From: Proteus mirabilis ATCC 29906
GTDB taxonomy: Bacteria; Pseudomonadota; Gammaproteobacteria; Enterobacterales; Enterobacteriaceae
Direction: 5' to 3'
Assembly: GCF_000160755.1 (NCBI RefSeq)
Contig: NZ_GG668577.1
Span: 1-64,000 of the forward strand
Length of the DNA stretch: 64,000 nt
Below are positions 36,864-46,625 of the stretch, one piece after another; position 1 is the first letter of the stretch; every line of letters begins with the position of its first letter. Position numbers and translations under genes: made by a program. The notes below the pieces were generated by a model. The model was not told the DNA's origin. It did not search any database and worked only from the letters and a program-made list of their open reading frames with translations.

Positions 36864-37735
36864 TGTCTATTTTAATCGATAAAAACACTAAAGTTATTTG
36901 CCAAGGTTTCACTGGAAGCCAAGGAACTTTCCACTCCGAACAAGCTATTGCTTACGGTACTCAAATGGTGGGTGGTGTTACACCGGGTAAAGGTGGTACA
37001 ACACATTTAGGCTTACCAGTATTTAATACTGTACGTGAAGCAGTGGAAGCAACGGGGGCGACGGCGACGGTTATTTATGTACCAGCACCATTTTGCAAAG
37101 ACTCTATTTTAGAAGCTATTGATGCAGGTATTAAACTAATTATTACAATTACAGAAGGTATTCCTACGCTGGATATGCTGACTGTAAAAGTAAAATTAGA
37201 TGAAGCTGGTGTTCGCATGATTGGCCCTAACTGTCCGGGTGTTATTACTCCAGGTGAGTGCAAAATTGGTATTATGCCTGGTCACATTCACTTACCTGGC
37301 AAAGTAGGTATTGTCTCTCGTTCAGGTACTTTAACTTATGAAGCAGTAAAACAAACTACTGACGTTGGTTTAGGTCAATCAACCTGTGTTGGTATCGGTG
37401 GTGACCCAATTCCGGGATCGAACTTTATTGATATTCTGAAGCTATTCCAAGAAGATCCGCAAACAGAAGCAATTGTTATGATTGGTGAAATTGGTGGTAC
37501 AGCGGAAGAAGAAGCAGCTGCTTATATCAAAGATCACGTTACCAAACCTGTTGTAGGCTATATTGCTGGTGTTACAGCACCTAAAGGTAAGCGTATGGGG
37601 CATGCTGGCGCCATTATTGCGGGTGGTAAAGGTACTGCTGACGAGAAATTTGCCGCATTAGAAGCCGCTGGCGTTAAAACAGTACGTAGTTTAGCTGATA
37701 TCGGTGATGCTGTTAAATCGCTATTAAATAAGTAA
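36863..37735 (+). CDS. sucD: Succinyl-CoA synthetase alpha subunit
   Basis: CoA-binding and phosphohistidine subunit, 290 residues (E. coli 289). The CoA-binding Rossmann part has [17 protein letters not shown], the power-helix region has [15 protein letters not shown] and [14 protein letters not shown], and the phosphorylated His is in [20 protein letters not shown]. It is the last gene of the sdh-suc operon. In E. coli the 3' UTR of this operon yields the sRNA SdhX; a terminator stands at the same place here. Confidence 0.98.
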   Translation: MSILIDKNTKVICQGFTGSQGTFHSEQAIAYGTQMVGGVTPGKGGTTHLGLPVFNTVREAVEATGATATVIYVPAPFCKDSILEAIDAGIKLIITITEGIPTLDMLTVKVKLDEAGVRMIGPNCPGVITPGECKIGIMPGHIHLPGKVGIVSRSGTLTYEAVKQTTDVGLGQSTCVGIGGDPIPGSNFIDILKLFQEDPQTEAIVMIGEIGGTAEEEAAAYIKDHVTKPVVGYIAGVTAPKGKRMGHAGAIIAGGKGTADEKFAALEAAGVKTVRSLADIGDAVKSLLNK

Positions 37736-37772
37736 CATTTTTGTTAATTACCTCTAGTTAAAACTACATATC

Positions 37773-37812
37773 ATGCCAATCTCTGATCAAACTGGAGATT
37801 GGCATTTTTTAT
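37773..37812 (+). terminator. Terminator of the sdh-suc operon
   Basis: ATGCCAATCTC (37773-37783) pairs perfectly with GAGATTGGCAT (37795-37805), followed by T6. It lies 38 bases after sucD. By position it could be the 3' end of an SdhX-like sRNA, but no sequence match to SdhX was established. Confidence 0.9.
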
Positions 37813-38907
37813 TGTTCTATTTTATGGCGCCTTTAGGTGCTGTCAGCAAGTAGTCACGTGTATCTTTGTTCGATTTTATCTCATCTTATTGTTTTTAAAT
37901 ATATTTTTATTTCATTTTTTGTGTGCTAAATAGTGATTTAAACACAGCAATAACGAAAATATGGCGCTAAACAAGAATACCTGAGCCCTGGTTTGCTAAA
38001 AAATGCGGAATTTATTTTGCTCAGCCTAACTGATATGAAGAGTAGGGGAAGGCAAAAAAAGGGATACTTTTAGTATAATTTTTATTCATTAATACTATGT
38101 GTATAAGATTTACTATAGTTAATTTATATTGTTTAACGATACCTTATTAGCAGATAACCCCCCTCAATTATTATCATTTGTTAGTATTATTGGAAGGGCA
38201 CAATCTTGCCCTATTGCAGTATGGTGAAGGTTTCATAGTGAAAAATGTATTATAGATACAATAATGCTCGAAAGAGAAGTTTAATGAGTAGCAGAGCAAC
38301 CATGCTAAAAAACCGACCTTCTAAAATAACATTAAACTATCAACTATCAGCTAAACTTTAGAGATAAAGCTTACAAATAATCATTCTTCAATACAGTTAT
38401 GCCATTTGGCTATCCATGTTTTAAAAATAAAATGATTGTATATTGTTGTTTTACAAGGGAATATTATTTATTTTTATGGCTTAAGGTATGATTGCTATAG
38501 AGTGCATGAGTTATTTCTATTCAATGGATAGATACATTATTTATCCTAAATTAAACTTTGTATTAAAAAAAGATTATCATTATAAGAGTTTATTTATGTT
38601 TTAGGTTCGCTCGATAAAACTAAATTAAAAAAGATAAAAAATTAAAAATTTATTTTCAACTTATTAATTAATAGATTATTTTTTTTAAATATCCCTTTTT
38701 TACCTGAAAAAAAATGTTTTTAATATTAGAATTAATGAAATACAGCTAAATATGACTATTTAAATGTATTTATGAAAATAAAAAGTTAATTTTATTATGG
38801 AAATTAATGGGAGGTAAATTATACTTAAAAATAAAACCAACAGTAAATTAACATTACGGTAACTATTGGGTAATTTATTCGCAACTAGTTAACATTAAAG
38901 TGTTTTT
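37813..38907. other. Long non-coding region between suc and cyd
   Basis: About 1.1 kb of very AT-rich sequence with stops in all frames. E. coli carries mngRAB in this interval, and no recognisable remnant is seen here. Visible structures are a GCGCCT/AGGTGC hairpin near 37827 and a GGGCA/TGCCC hairpin at 38196-38211. A 25-codon ORF at 38284-38361 with a weak ribosome-binding site is probably chance. Confidence 0.6.
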
Positions 38908-38921
38908 TTGATGTGGGTCAA
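38908..38921. promoter_or_regulatory. FNR-like site upstream of cydA
   Basis: TTGAT-GTGG-GTCAA matches the FNR consensus TTGAT-N4-ATCAA at 9 of 10 fixed positions. ArcA-like GTTAAC/GTTAAT elements lie just upstream (near 38888). cydAB is known to be controlled by ArcA and FNR in E. coli. The site is about 300 bases from the start codon. Confidence 0.65.
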
Positions 38922-39219
38922 GTTATTAATTGTGGAAAAATTTTCTAAATATGCTTAAATTGGCACACGATCAAATATGCTGTTACTAACCTAAAAGTCG
39001 TATTGTTGACCTAAGCTCAGAATTCAAATCTGGGTCACGCAAAATATATTTATTATATGTAAATATAGGCGTACTATTTGTAAGGTATTGTGTTTTTGGT
39101 CTTTAATATTCGTTGTTGTTTTTAGAGGCATTTATTGCTGGTAGTTATGAGGCTTTATTTATTAATTAAAGTCGGGTTGCCGCAAGTCGGTGTCTTCCTG
39201 CTAGGAGCAAGGAGTCAAG

Positions 39220-40788
39220 ATGTTTGATATTGTCGAACTGTCACGGTTACAGTTTGCCTTAACAGCGATGTATCACTTCCTGTTTGTCCCATTAACGCTC
39301 GGTATGGCGTTTATGTTGGCAATCATGGAAACGATATATGTCCTGTCAGGTAAACAAGTTTACAAAGATATGACAAAGTTCTGGGGTAAGTTATTCGGTA
39401 TTAACTTTGCTCTGGGTGTCGCAACTGGTTTGACCATGGAGTTCCAATTTGGTACTAACTGGTCATATTTCTCTCATTACGTTGGTGATATCTTCGGTGC
39501 GCCTTTAGCAATCGAAGGTCTGATGGCATTCTTCTTAGAATCAACTTTCGTCGGATTATTCTTCTTCGGTTGGGATCGTTTAGGCAAGAAGCAACACTTA
39601 ATGGTAACTTGGTTAGTTGCCTTTGGTTCTAACTTCTCTGCGCTGTGGATCTTAGTCGCAAATGGTTGGATGCAAAACCCTGTTGCTGCAGACTTCAACT
39701 TTGAAACCATGCGAATGGAAATGTTGAGTTTTGCTGATCTGGTCTTAAACCCAGTCGCTCAGGTGAAATTTGTTCACACCGTTGCTGCAGGTTACTGTAC
39801 TGGTGCATTCTTTGTTTTAGGTATCAGCTCTTACTACCTACTCAAAGGTCGTGATATCGGTTTTGCAAAACGTTCTTTCGCTGTTGCGGCAACCTTTGGT
39901 ATCGCTGCGGTATTATCTGTTATCGTACTGGGTGATGAATCTGGTTATGAAATGGGTGACGTACAAAAAACCAAATTGGCTGCTATTGAAGGTGAGTGGC
40001 ATACAGAGCCAGCACCAGCTTCCTTTAACTTGATTGCATTCCCTAATCAAGAAAAAATGGAAAACACGTTTGCTCTACAAATTCCATATGTCATGGGTAT
40101 TATAGCAACACGTTCTTTTGATACGCCGGTATTAGGTCTGCATGATCTGATGAGCCAGCATGAAGTGCGTATTCGTAATGGTATGAAAGCGTATGACCTG
40201 TTAACTGAACTACGTTCAGGTAACACTGATCCTGCCGTACGAGCTGCATTTAATGAGTCTAAAAAAGACTTAGGCTACGGTCTATTATTGAAGCGTTATA
40301 CTGAAAATGTTTCTGATGCAACTGAAGAGCAAATTAAGTCAGCTGTAAAAGATTCTATTCCTAACGTCGCACCACTTTTCTGGTCATTCCGTATCATGGT
40401 CGCTGCCGGCTTCCTGATGTTATTGGTTGTTGCGATCTCCTTCTGGACTGTTCTGTCTAACCGTATCGGTAACTACAAATGGTTACTGCGTGCTGCGCTA
40501 TTTAGTATTCCATTACCATGGATTGCTGTTGAAGCGGGCTGGTTTGTTGCAGAATATGGACGTCAACCATGGGCGATTGGTGAAATCTTGCCTACGGCTG
40601 TAGCAACTTCTTCACTGACACAGGCTGATATTCTCGTTTCTATGGGACTTATCTGCGGTCTGTATACTCTGTTCCTCGTTGCCGAAATGTTCCTGATGTT
40701 CAAATTTGGTCGCCTTGGCCCAAGTAGTCTGAAAACGGGTCGCTATCACTTTGAACAGAAGACAGCTTCTTCTGCACAAAGTAAGTAA
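39220..40788 (+). CDS. cydA: Cytochrome bd-I ubiquinol oxidase subunit I
   Basis: Quinol oxidase subunit with haems b558, b595 and d, which reduces oxygen with high affinity at the inner membrane. Its 522 residues equal E. coli CydA. His19 in [16 protein letters not shown] is a haem ligand, a second ligand His lies in [16 protein letters not shown], and the periplasmic Q-loop follows (about 240-380), of the long type expected for enterobacteria. The AGGAGCAAGGAG ribosome-binding region precedes ATG 39220. It is first in cydABX-ybgE. Confidence 0.98.
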   Translation: MFDIVELSRLQFALTAMYHFLFVPLTLGMAFMLAIMETIYVLSGKQVYKDMTKFWGKLFGINFALGVATGLTMEFQFGTNWSYFSHYVGDIFGAPLAIEGLMAFFLESTFVGLFFFGWDRLGKKQHLMVTWLVAFGSNFSALWILVANGWMQNPVAADFNFETMRMEMLSFADLVLNPVAQVKFVHTVAAGYCTGAFFVLGISSYYLLKGRDIGFAKRSFAVAATFGIAAVLSVIVLGDESGYEMGDVQKTKLAAIEGEWHTEPAPASFNLIAFPNQEKMENTFALQIPYVMGIIATRSFDTPVLGLHDLMSQHEVRIRNGMKAYDLLTELRSGNTDPAVRAAFNESKKDLGYGLLLKRYTENVSDATEEQIKSAVKDSIPNVAPLFWSFRIMVAAGFLMLLVVAISFWTVLSNRIGNYKWLLRAALFSIPLPWIAVEAGWFVAEYGRQPWAIGEILPTAVATSSLTQADILVSMGLICGLYTLFLVAEMFLMFKFGRLGPSSLKTGRYHFEQKTASSAQSK

Positions 40789-40802
40789 CACAGGAGTCCA
40801 CT

Positions 40803-41960
40803 ATGTTTGATTATGAAGTATTGCGGTTTGTTTGGTGGCTACTGATTGGTATCTTACTGATCGGCTTTGCGGTCACCGATGGTTTTGATATGGGTGTCGG
40901 TGTGTTATTACGCGTAATTGCAAAAGATGACACAGAACGCCGTATTTTAATTAACTCTGTAGCACCTCACTGGGATGGTAACCAAGTTTGGTTAATCACT
41001 GCTGGTGGTGCATTATTCGCTGCATGGCCAATGGTATATGCTGCGGCATTCTCTGGTTTCTATTTTGGTATGATCTTCGTACTGGCGGCATTATTCTTCC
41101 GCCCAGTAGGTTTTGACTACCGTTCTAAATTAGAATCACCAAAATGGCGTGGTATGTGGGATTGGGGTATCTTTATTGGTAGCTTTGTTCCACCATTAGT
41201 TATCGGTGTTGCTTTTGGTAACCTGTTACAAGGTGTTCCATTAGAAGTCGATAGCATGCAACGTGTATCTTATAATGGTACAACTAACGCACTAATTAAC
41301 CTGTTAAGCCTATTAAACCCATATGGTCTATTAGCAGGTGTTATTAGCTTAATGATGATTGTGGCACAGGGTGCTAGCTATCTTCAAATGCGTACTACCG
41401 GTGAGCTGCATGAGCGTACTCGTAAAGCAACTTACATTACCTCTTTAATCACTTTTATTGCTTTTGCATTAGCAGGCGTGTGGTTAATCTACGGTATTGA
41501 TGGCTTTATTATCACTAGTGCGGTTGATACTGCGGGTCCTTCTTCTCCGTTGTTGAAAACAGTTTCTCACGAAGCTGGCGCTTGGATGACGAACTACAAC
41601 AACTATCCTATTTTATGGATCTTACCGGCATTAGGTCTGTTAAGTCCTTTATTAGCGGTTGTTGCAACTAAAGCAAACAAAGGAGCTTGGGCATTCCTGT
41701 TCACTTCACTGACTATTGCTTGTGTTATCCTAACGTTTGGTGTAACCCTGTTCCCATTCATTATGCCATCAAGCACATTCCCTGATGTAAGCTTGACAAT
41801 TTGGGATGCAACTTCAAGCCTGTTCACTTTACAAGTGATGACAGTAGTCGCGATTATCTTTGTACCTATCGTTCTCCTCTACACTATCTGGTGTTACTGG
41901 AAAATGCATGGTCGCCTCGATAAGAAATTTATCGAAGGCAATAATCATACTCTTTACTAA
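40803..41960 (+). CDS. cydB: Cytochrome bd-I ubiquinol oxidase subunit II
   Basis: Membrane subunit of cytochrome bd, pseudo-symmetric to CydA. It has 385 residues, slightly longer than the E. coli 379, with about nine transmembrane helices. The conserved start MFDYEVLRFVWWLLIG and the segment TDGFDMGVG are intact, as is SVAPHWDGNQVWLITAGGALFAAWP. It lies 14 bases after cydA with an AGGAG ribosome-binding site, and 12 bases before cydX. Confidence 0.98.
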   Translation: MFDYEVLRFVWWLLIGILLIGFAVTDGFDMGVGVLLRVIAKDDTERRILINSVAPHWDGNQVWLITAGGALFAAWPMVYAAAFSGFYFGMIFVLAALFFRPVGFDYRSKLESPKWRGMWDWGIFIGSFVPPLVIGVAFGNLLQGVPLEVDSMQRVSYNGTTNALINLLSLLNPYGLLAGVISLMMIVAQGASYLQMRTTGELHERTRKATYITSLITFIAFALAGVWLIYGIDGFIITSAVDTAGPSSPLLKTVSHEAGAWMTNYNNYPILWILPALGLLSPLLAVVATKANKGAWAFLFTSLTIACVILTFGVTLFPFIMPSSTFPDVSLTIWDATSSLFTLQVMTVVAIIFVPIVLLYTIWCYWKMHGRLDKKFIEGNNHTLY

Positions 41961-41972
41961 GGAGCATAGAGA

Positions 41973-42086
41973 ATGTGGTATTTTGCATGGCTTCTCGGCA
42001 CACTCTTCGCTTGTAGTATTGCGGTGATCGCAGGACTGGCTTATGAGCACGCTGAAGCGAAAAAAACTTCAGAAAGTGAAGAATAA
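41973..42086 (+). CDS. cydX: Cytochrome bd accessory small subunit CydX
   Basis: A 37-codon gene between cydB and ybgE. The product begins MWYFAWLLGTLFACSIAVIA, nearly the E. coli CydX start, and is one transmembrane helix with an acidic/basic tail. CydX stabilises the haem d site of cytochrome bd. A GGAG ribosome-binding site lies at 41961-41964. Its TAA shares one base with the ybgE ATG, so translation is coupled. Confidence 0.95.
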   Translation: MWYFAWLLGTLFACSIAVIAGLAYEHAEAKKTSESEE

Positions 42087-42370
42087 TGTTGGATAAAAGT
42101 TACCAACTACTTAACAAGGGCCCAATTAGGGCTCTTGTTTTAATCATGGCTCTAGCAATGGCATTTTGTGTTATGTGGGATCCGAGTCGATTCGCGGCTA
42201 ATACAAGCTCATTAGCGATTTGGCAAGGAATATTACTGATTTGGGCTGTATGTGCAGGGGCAGTTTTTGGCTTAGCCTATCGTCCTAAACATGTTGTAGC
42301 GCAATATCTATTACATCCCATTCCCGCCATTATTATTTTAGTTGTAGGGCTATATTATTTCTTCTTCTAA
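42086..42370 (+). CDS. ybgE: Cyd operon protein YbgE
   Basis: A 94-residue inner-membrane protein with about three hydrophobic helices (residues 15-32, 48-66, 76-94), found in cyd operons of enterobacteria. The blocks GPIRALVLIMALAMAFCVMWDP and FGLAYRPKH are typical. Its exact role is unknown, and it is not essential for cytochrome bd in E. coli. It starts one base before the end of the cydX stop and ends the operon. Confidence 0.9.
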   Translation: MLDKSYQLLNKGPIRALVLIMALAMAFCVMWDPSRFAANTSSLAIWQGILLIWAVCAGAVFGLAYRPKHVVAQYLLHPIPAIIILVVGLYYFFF

Positions 42371-42374
42371 TCAA

Positions 42375-42419
42375 AATGCCTTATTTTAACCTCTAGTAAG
42401 TGGCGTAAAATAAGGCATT
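42375..42419. terminator. Hairpin terminator after ybgE
   Basis: AATGCCTTATTTTA (42375-42388) pairs with TAAAATAAGGCATT (42406-42419). It has a long perfect stem but a 17-base loop and no clean T run, so it is a weak or bidirectional terminator between convergent ybgE and the LysR-type gene. Confidence 0.6.
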
Positions 42420-42460
42420 CACTTCTTGTATATGGGTTATGCAATATTCCCCCTCACCTT

Positions 42461-43354
42461 TTAGGGCATAGAATTAATTCTCTCTTTTAAAAAATCAATA
42501 AATAGACGGGTTTTTCTTGGCATATGTTCACCATGTGGAAAAATGACACTAATAGATTGATTTAATAAGGTAAGTTCAGGAATAGGGCTAACAAGTTCAC
42601 CCTGTGTTATTTCTTGTTGAATGTACCACTCTGGTAATATAGTCATTCCCATTTGTTTGAGTGCCATCTGTTTTAATGCACTAATAGTATTCGTTTCGAA
42701 AAGTGCCATTGAGTGCAATTGTGAAAATAGTTGATTGATTTTATCTTGTTGGCTGAGTTTGCTATGGCGTAAATTGCTGTTTGCAAGATAGGGAACTGCC
42801 GCTAAATCTGCAATTTCTTGGATAGGATATTTTTTCAATAAATGTGGTGATACCACTAATTTGATTGTGTAATCTGCTAATTTGCGATAGCGATAATTAC
42901 TGTCTTTTAATGCGCCAAGGCGTATCGCCAAATCTAACTTATGATTGATAAGATCATCAATAGAAGAATTGAATATATATTGCACTTTTAGTTGAGGGTG
43001 TAAACACATAAATTGATGTAAAAGTGGCAATATATAATGTTCACCAAATTCAGCCGTTGAAGTTAATCGTAAAGTTCCCTGTAAGTTTTGTTGTCCTAAC
43101 CGTGCCTTATCTAATGTTTGTTCGAGTTGAACTAAAACTTGACGAAAATCTTGATAAAGGATTTCTCCCGTTTCAGTTAATGTGAAGCGCCGAGTATTCC
43201 GATTAAGAAGAGATACATTTAATTCCGTTTCTAATGCTTTAATATGAATACTCACCATTGATTTACTTAAGCGTAAATACTTTGCTGCTTGTGTAAAAGA
43301 GCCTGTATCTACTACGGCGATAAAAGAACGAATTCGGTCTATTTGATTTTGCAT
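42461..43354 (-). CDS. LysR-family transcriptional regulator
   Basis: A 297-residue LysR regulator. The N-terminal winged helix-turn-helix is IRSFIAVVDTGSFTQAAKYL with LSKSMVSIHIKALETELNVS, followed by LLNRNTRRFTLTETG. The C-terminal periplasmic-binding-like effector domain (about 90-297) is intact. The type resembles the CrgA/AaeR-like group common beside efflux genes. It is divergent from an MFS gene over 90 bases that contain an inverted repeat, and is probably that gene's regulator. The effector is unknown. Confidence 0.9.
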   Translation of the reverse strand: MQNQIDRIRSFIAVVDTGSFTQAAKYLRLSKSMVSIHIKALETELNVSLLNRNTRRFTLTETGEILYQDFRQVLVQLEQTLDKARLGQQNLQGTLRLTSTAEFGEHYILPLLHQFMCLHPQLKVQYIFNSSIDDLINHKLDLAIRLGALKDSNYRYRKLADYTIKLVVSPHLLKKYPIQEIADLAAVPYLANSNLRHSKLSQQDKINQLFSQLHSMALFETNTISALKQMALKQMGMTILPEWYIQQEITQGELVSPIPELTLLNQSISVIFPHGEHMPRKTRLFIDFLKERINSMP

Positions 43355-43398
43355 GATTGTTTACTCTGATTAAACAATAAGTTCTATTTTGTCAGATA

Positions 43399-43411
43399 GA
43401 CGATATTCGTC
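43399..43411. promoter_or_regulatory. Inverted repeat, probable LysR operator
   Basis: GACGA-TAT-TCGTC is a perfect 5+3+5 repeat within the 90-base LysR/MFS gap, and fits the T-N11-A pattern of LysR sites on the reverse reading. A strong GGAGG at 43435-43439 follows for the MFS gene. Confidence 0.55.
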
Positions 43412-43444
43412 AATCTTTCGTACCCTATAGGGCGGAGGATTGCT

Positions 43445-44815
43445 ATGTCTTATCGTTATCAAATAGCCATTATTTTTTTACTGGGTTTTTTTATTGATTG
43501 TATAAATATTTTTATGTCGGCAATTGCATTACCAGCAATTGCAGCGGATATGAAGGTATCTATCGTCTCCATTACATGGGTATCAAATAGTTATATTTTA
43601 GGTTTAACACTGATTATTCCATTGAGTCACTGGTTATCTCAACGTTTTGGCGTGAGAGTATTAATGGTCAGCTCGATGTTGATATTTAGTGCTTCTGTGG
43701 CGTTAGTAGGCTATTCACACTCATTTTTTGAGCTGATTTTATGGCGTTTTATTCAAGGTCTTAGTGGTGGATTATTAATTCCCATCGGCCAAGCTCTAAC
43801 ATTTCAGTATTTTCAAGGGCATGAAAGAAGCAAAGTCTCAACTTTAATTATGGCTGTTGCTCTTATTGCACCTGCAATTTCTCCCACAATAGGTGGGTTT
43901 ATCGTTGATGCTGTATCTTGGCGTTGGGTTTTTTATAGTAATGTGCCTTTTTCATTACTTACTGCGTTTTTGGCTTTTATTTGGGTAAAAGAGTCTAAAT
44001 CACAAGAAAATATAATACCAGATCTTAAAGGGATCTTATTAATCAGTATTATTATCGTATCAGGGTTATGTGCATTATCTGCTTACGGTGAGTATCACTC
44101 TACACAATTAGCATTAGTCATCAGTTTTTTTGCTGCATTATTTTCTCTTCTTTATTATCGTCATTATAAACAGAGTTTATCACCGGTAATTAATCTAAAT
44201 TTATTAAAAAATAGAAACTTATCACTTTCCATTTTTCTCTATTACTGTATTCCAGGTGTTTTTACTGGTGTAAATATTCTGGCGATTTTTTATTTACAAC
44301 AATATCTCCATTTTTCGGGGCAGGGTACAGGCAGTTTTATGCTGCTATATGCTATAGGTGCATTTATTTCCATTATTGTTGGTGGTGCACTTTATAATAA
44401 ATTGGGTATGAAGCGCTTAGCTATATTCGCTTTAATTCTGCACAGTATTGGTATTGTATTATTAGCATTAGTAAATAAAGAGAGCGATCTGCCTTTATTA
44501 ATACTGGCTTATTTAATGATGGGAATTGGTGGAGGGATCGGTGCAAATACAGCACAAACAACGGCCCTTTATGACTTTGATAAACAAAGGCTTATTCAAG
44601 CTAGTGTTATTTGGAATATAAATCGTCAAGTTGTATTTAGTGTTGGCGCGACACTTGTTGCAATGATCTTCAACACATTATCTCTTTTTGTATCGTCACA
44701 AATGGCTTATAGCACGACATTTTTTATCTGTGCAACCATAGGATTATTTCCGCTATTTCTTTTCATATTGTTAAAGCAAAAAACAAACTTACAGGAAACA
44801 AATCATGAGCATTAA
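43445..44815 (+). CDS. MFS transporter, DHA2 (EmrB/QacA)-like
   Basis: A 456-residue inner-membrane protein with about 14 hydrophobic helices, as in the DHA2 drug:proton antiporter family. It begins YQIAIIFLLGFFIDCINIFM and continues with ALPAIAADMKVSIVSITWVS, the typical helix-1 and loop signature (with a D in helix 1). SHWLSQRFGVRVLMVSSM is the motif-A-like loop, and PAISPTIGGFIVDAVSWRW is motif C. It overlaps the following small gene by 11 bases. The substrate is unknown. It lies in an islet between cyd and tol that E. coli lacks. Confidence 0.88.
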   Translation: MSYRYQIAIIFLLGFFIDCINIFMSAIALPAIAADMKVSIVSITWVSNSYILGLTLIIPLSHWLSQRFGVRVLMVSSMLIFSASVALVGYSHSFFELILWRFIQGLSGGLLIPIGQALTFQYFQGHERSKVSTLIMAVALIAPAISPTIGGFIVDAVSWRWVFYSNVPFSLLTAFLAFIWVKESKSQENIIPDLKGILLISIIIVSGLCALSAYGEYHSTQLALVISFFAALFSLLYYRHYKQSLSPVINLNLLKNRNLSLSIFLYYCIPGVFTGVNILAIFYLQQYLHFSGQGTGSFMLLYAIGAFISIIVGGALYNKLGMKRLAIFALILHSIGIVLLALVNKESDLPLLILAYLMMGIGGGIGANTAQTTALYDFDKQRLIQASVIWNINRQVVFSVGATLVAMIFNTLSLFVSSQMAYSTTFFICATIGLFPLFLFILLKQKTNLQETNHEH

Positions 44816-45212
44816 AATAGACCCATTAATAGAAAGTGTGCAAGTGTTGCATAATGAGATTGAAACTGTTTTTACTCAAACCCCTATTGCTACACAGGCA
44901 TTAAAAAATATAGAAATGTTACTTGCCAACACGTTTTCTATGATTGGTATAACAGGAAAGAAAATAAATTATGATGATGTAATGGCAATGTTTTCTCGTA
45001 ATGCAGGGAAAAGGCCAGAATTGAGGATTGAAACAGATAGTTATAACATTATTTACCAATCTGAACATTGGGCAACGGTGAGCTATCGTGAAACGCATTA
45101 TGAAAATAAGAAGATTCTCACCCGTCAATCTGTGGTGGTTTTGAGACGCACGTCTCTAGATTGTCAATGGCAGTGGTATTACTTGCATGAAACACCTGTA
45201 TTAGATAATTAA
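44805..45212 (+). CDS. Small protein, possibly SnoaL/NTF2-like
   Basis: A 135-residue soluble protein translated in overlap with the MFS gene. Features seen are an amphipathic N-terminal part (IDPLIESVQVLHNEIETVF), a middle strand region (WATVSYRETHYENKKILTRQ) and closing strands (SVVVLRRTSLDCQWQWYYLH). The arrangement resembles NTF2/DUF4440-like cone folds, but I do not recognise a specific family. Context suggests a partner or detoxifying enzyme for the transporter's substrate, which is inference. Confidence 0.7.
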   Translation: MSIKIDPLIESVQVLHNEIETVFTQTPIATQALKNIEMLLANTFSMIGITGKKINYDDVMAMFSRNAGKRPELRIETDSYNIIYQSEHWATVSYRETHYENKKILTRQSVVVLRRTSLDCQWQWYYLHETPVLDN

Positions 45213-45223
45213 TTGATTTTAAT

Positions 45224-45253
45224 AAAAAACCAGTAATAAGACTGGTTTTTTTA
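45224..45253 (+). terminator. Terminator after the MFS/small-protein pair
   Basis: AAAAAACCAGT (45224-45234) pairs with ACTGGTTTTTT (45241-45251) over a 6-base loop, with the T run included in the stem end. Confidence 0.9.
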
Positions 45254-45521
45254 TTGGTTGGGAAAAAGTTTGAATCAGAGTGCTAAACTATTAATTGTTA
45301 ATTAGCAAGCATTTTAATGCTGAACTAATAAAAATATTTTTTCTATTCAGGCGCTAAAGCATATTGCGTGTTGCAAAGAAGAGTTTATGATTGGCGTCTG
45401 AAAACGGTGTTTTCTATTCTTTACGTTACTATGATTCCCTTAGAGGCACCTCTTAAGTATAGTTAACAAATCTATAGCTTAATTATTTATGGGATTACTC
45501 AAGGAGTGTAAGGACGGAATT
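45254..45521. other. Promoter region of the tol-pal operon
   Basis: About 270 bases without a gene. A short hairpin AGAGG-CA-CCTCT lies near 45441-45452. No defined -35/-10 or stress-sigma promoter was assigned. An ATG at 45489 in the ybgC frame lacks a ribosome-binding site. Confidence 0.45.
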
Positions 45522-45917
45522 ATGCGGTTTCTTTGGCCAGTTCGTGTCTATTACGAAGATACTGATGCCGGTGGTGTGGTCTATCATGCCAGTTATTTAA
45601 AATATTTTGAACGTGCAAGAACAGAATTACTCAGAGAAAAAGGTTTTTATCAGCATGATTTACGGGAGTATGATCATGTTGCGTTTGTTGTGCGTAAATT
45701 AACCATTGACTATATTGCGCCAGCACGGCTCGATGAGCTTCTGAAAGTAGAAAGTGAAATTACTACATTACGTGGTGCATCAATGACATTTTCTCAAAAG
45801 CTTATCAATCAAGATGGTGTGGTACTGTGTAGGGCAGATGTATTAGTTGTCTGCGTTGATTCATTAAAAATGAAGCCTGTAGGGCTTCCTAAGTCCATTA
45901 TCGCGGAGTTTAAGTAG
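45522..45917 (+). CDS. ybgC: Acyl-CoA thioesterase YbgC, Tol-Pal associated
   Basis: Hot-dog-fold thioesterase of the 4-hydroxybenzoyl-CoA type, 131 residues from ATG 45522. The catalytic Asp is in [42 protein letters not shown] and [20 protein letters not shown] are conserved to the end. The start is set at 45522, where [13 protein letters not shown] aligns with E. coli YbgC and AAGGA lies upstream; the longer start at 45489 has no ribosome-binding site. Its TAG overlaps the tolQ GTG by one base. It is the first gene of the tol-pal operon. Confidence 0.93.
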   Translation: MRFLWPVRVYYEDTDAGGVVYHASYLKYFERARTELLREKGFYQHDLREYDHVAFVVRKLTIDYIAPARLDELLKVESEITTLRGASMTFSQKLINQDGVVLCRADVLVVCVDSLKMKPVGLPKSIIAEFK

Positions 45918-46603
45918 TGGCTGACATGAATGTTATCGATCTCTTTCTAAAAGCGGGGCTTTTAGTTAAGTTGATCATGTTGTTATTAATCGGATTTTCT
46001 ATTGCCTCATGGGCGATCATTATTCAACGTACGAAAGTATTGAATGCAGCAGATCGTGAAGCGGCAGATTTTGAAGATAAATTCTGGTCAGGCACTGATT
46101 TGGCTCGTCTATATAAAGAAAGCCAAGCTCGTCGTGACGAGTTATCAGGGGCAGAACAAATTTTTCATTCTGGTTTTAAAGAGTTTGCACGACTACATCA
46201 AGCGAATGTTCATGCACCCGATGCCGTTGTTAATGGGGCTTCCCGTGCAATGCGTGTTTCATTTAATCGTGAATTAGAGTCCTTAGAAACGCATATTCCT
46301 TTTTTAGGTACGGTGGGGTCAATTAGTCCTTATATTGGCTTATTCGGTACGGTATGGGGGATTATGCATGCATTTATCGCTTTAGGTAGCGTTAAACAGG
46401 CAACTTTACAGATGGTGGCACCCGGTATTGCTGAAGCGTTGATTGCAACAGCCATTGGTTTATTTGCGGCCATCCCCGCAGTTATGGCTTATAACCGCTT
46501 TACGCAACGTGTAAATAAGTTGGAACAAAGTTACGATAACTTTATGGAAGAGTTCCTGACGATTTTACATCGCCAAGCTTTTGTCTCCGCAGAAAAGAAA
46601 TAG
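45917..46603 (+). CDS. tolQ: Tol-Pal system proton channel subunit TolQ
   Basis: Inner-membrane subunit of the proton-motive-force-driven TolQR motor, 228 residues with three transmembrane helices: [20 protein letters not shown] near the N-terminus, and two after residue 130 with [20 protein letters not shown] and [20 protein letters not shown]. It starts at GTG 45917, overlapping the ybgC stop by one base as in E. coli. Homologous to ExbB/MotA. Together with TolR and TolA it drives outer-membrane constriction during division. Confidence 0.97.
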   Translation: MADMNVIDLFLKAGLLVKLIMLLLIGFSIASWAIIIQRTKVLNAADREAADFEDKFWSGTDLARLYKESQARRDELSGAEQIFHSGFKEFARLHQANVHAPDAVVNGASRAMRVSFNRELESLETHIPFLGTVGSISPYIGLFGTVWGIMHAFIALGSVKQATLQMVAPGIAEALIATAIGLFAAIPAVMAYNRFTQRVNKLEQSYDNFMEEFLTILHRQAFVSAEKK

Positions 46604-46625
46604 TTAACGCAAAAGGAGAGAGCTG

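Noticed and set aside
38284-38361. 25-codon ORF beginning MSSRATMLKNRPSK in the suc-cyd gap
   Set aside because: Weak ribosome-binding site, no recognised family and AT-rich surroundings; chance is the simplest explanation without conservation data.
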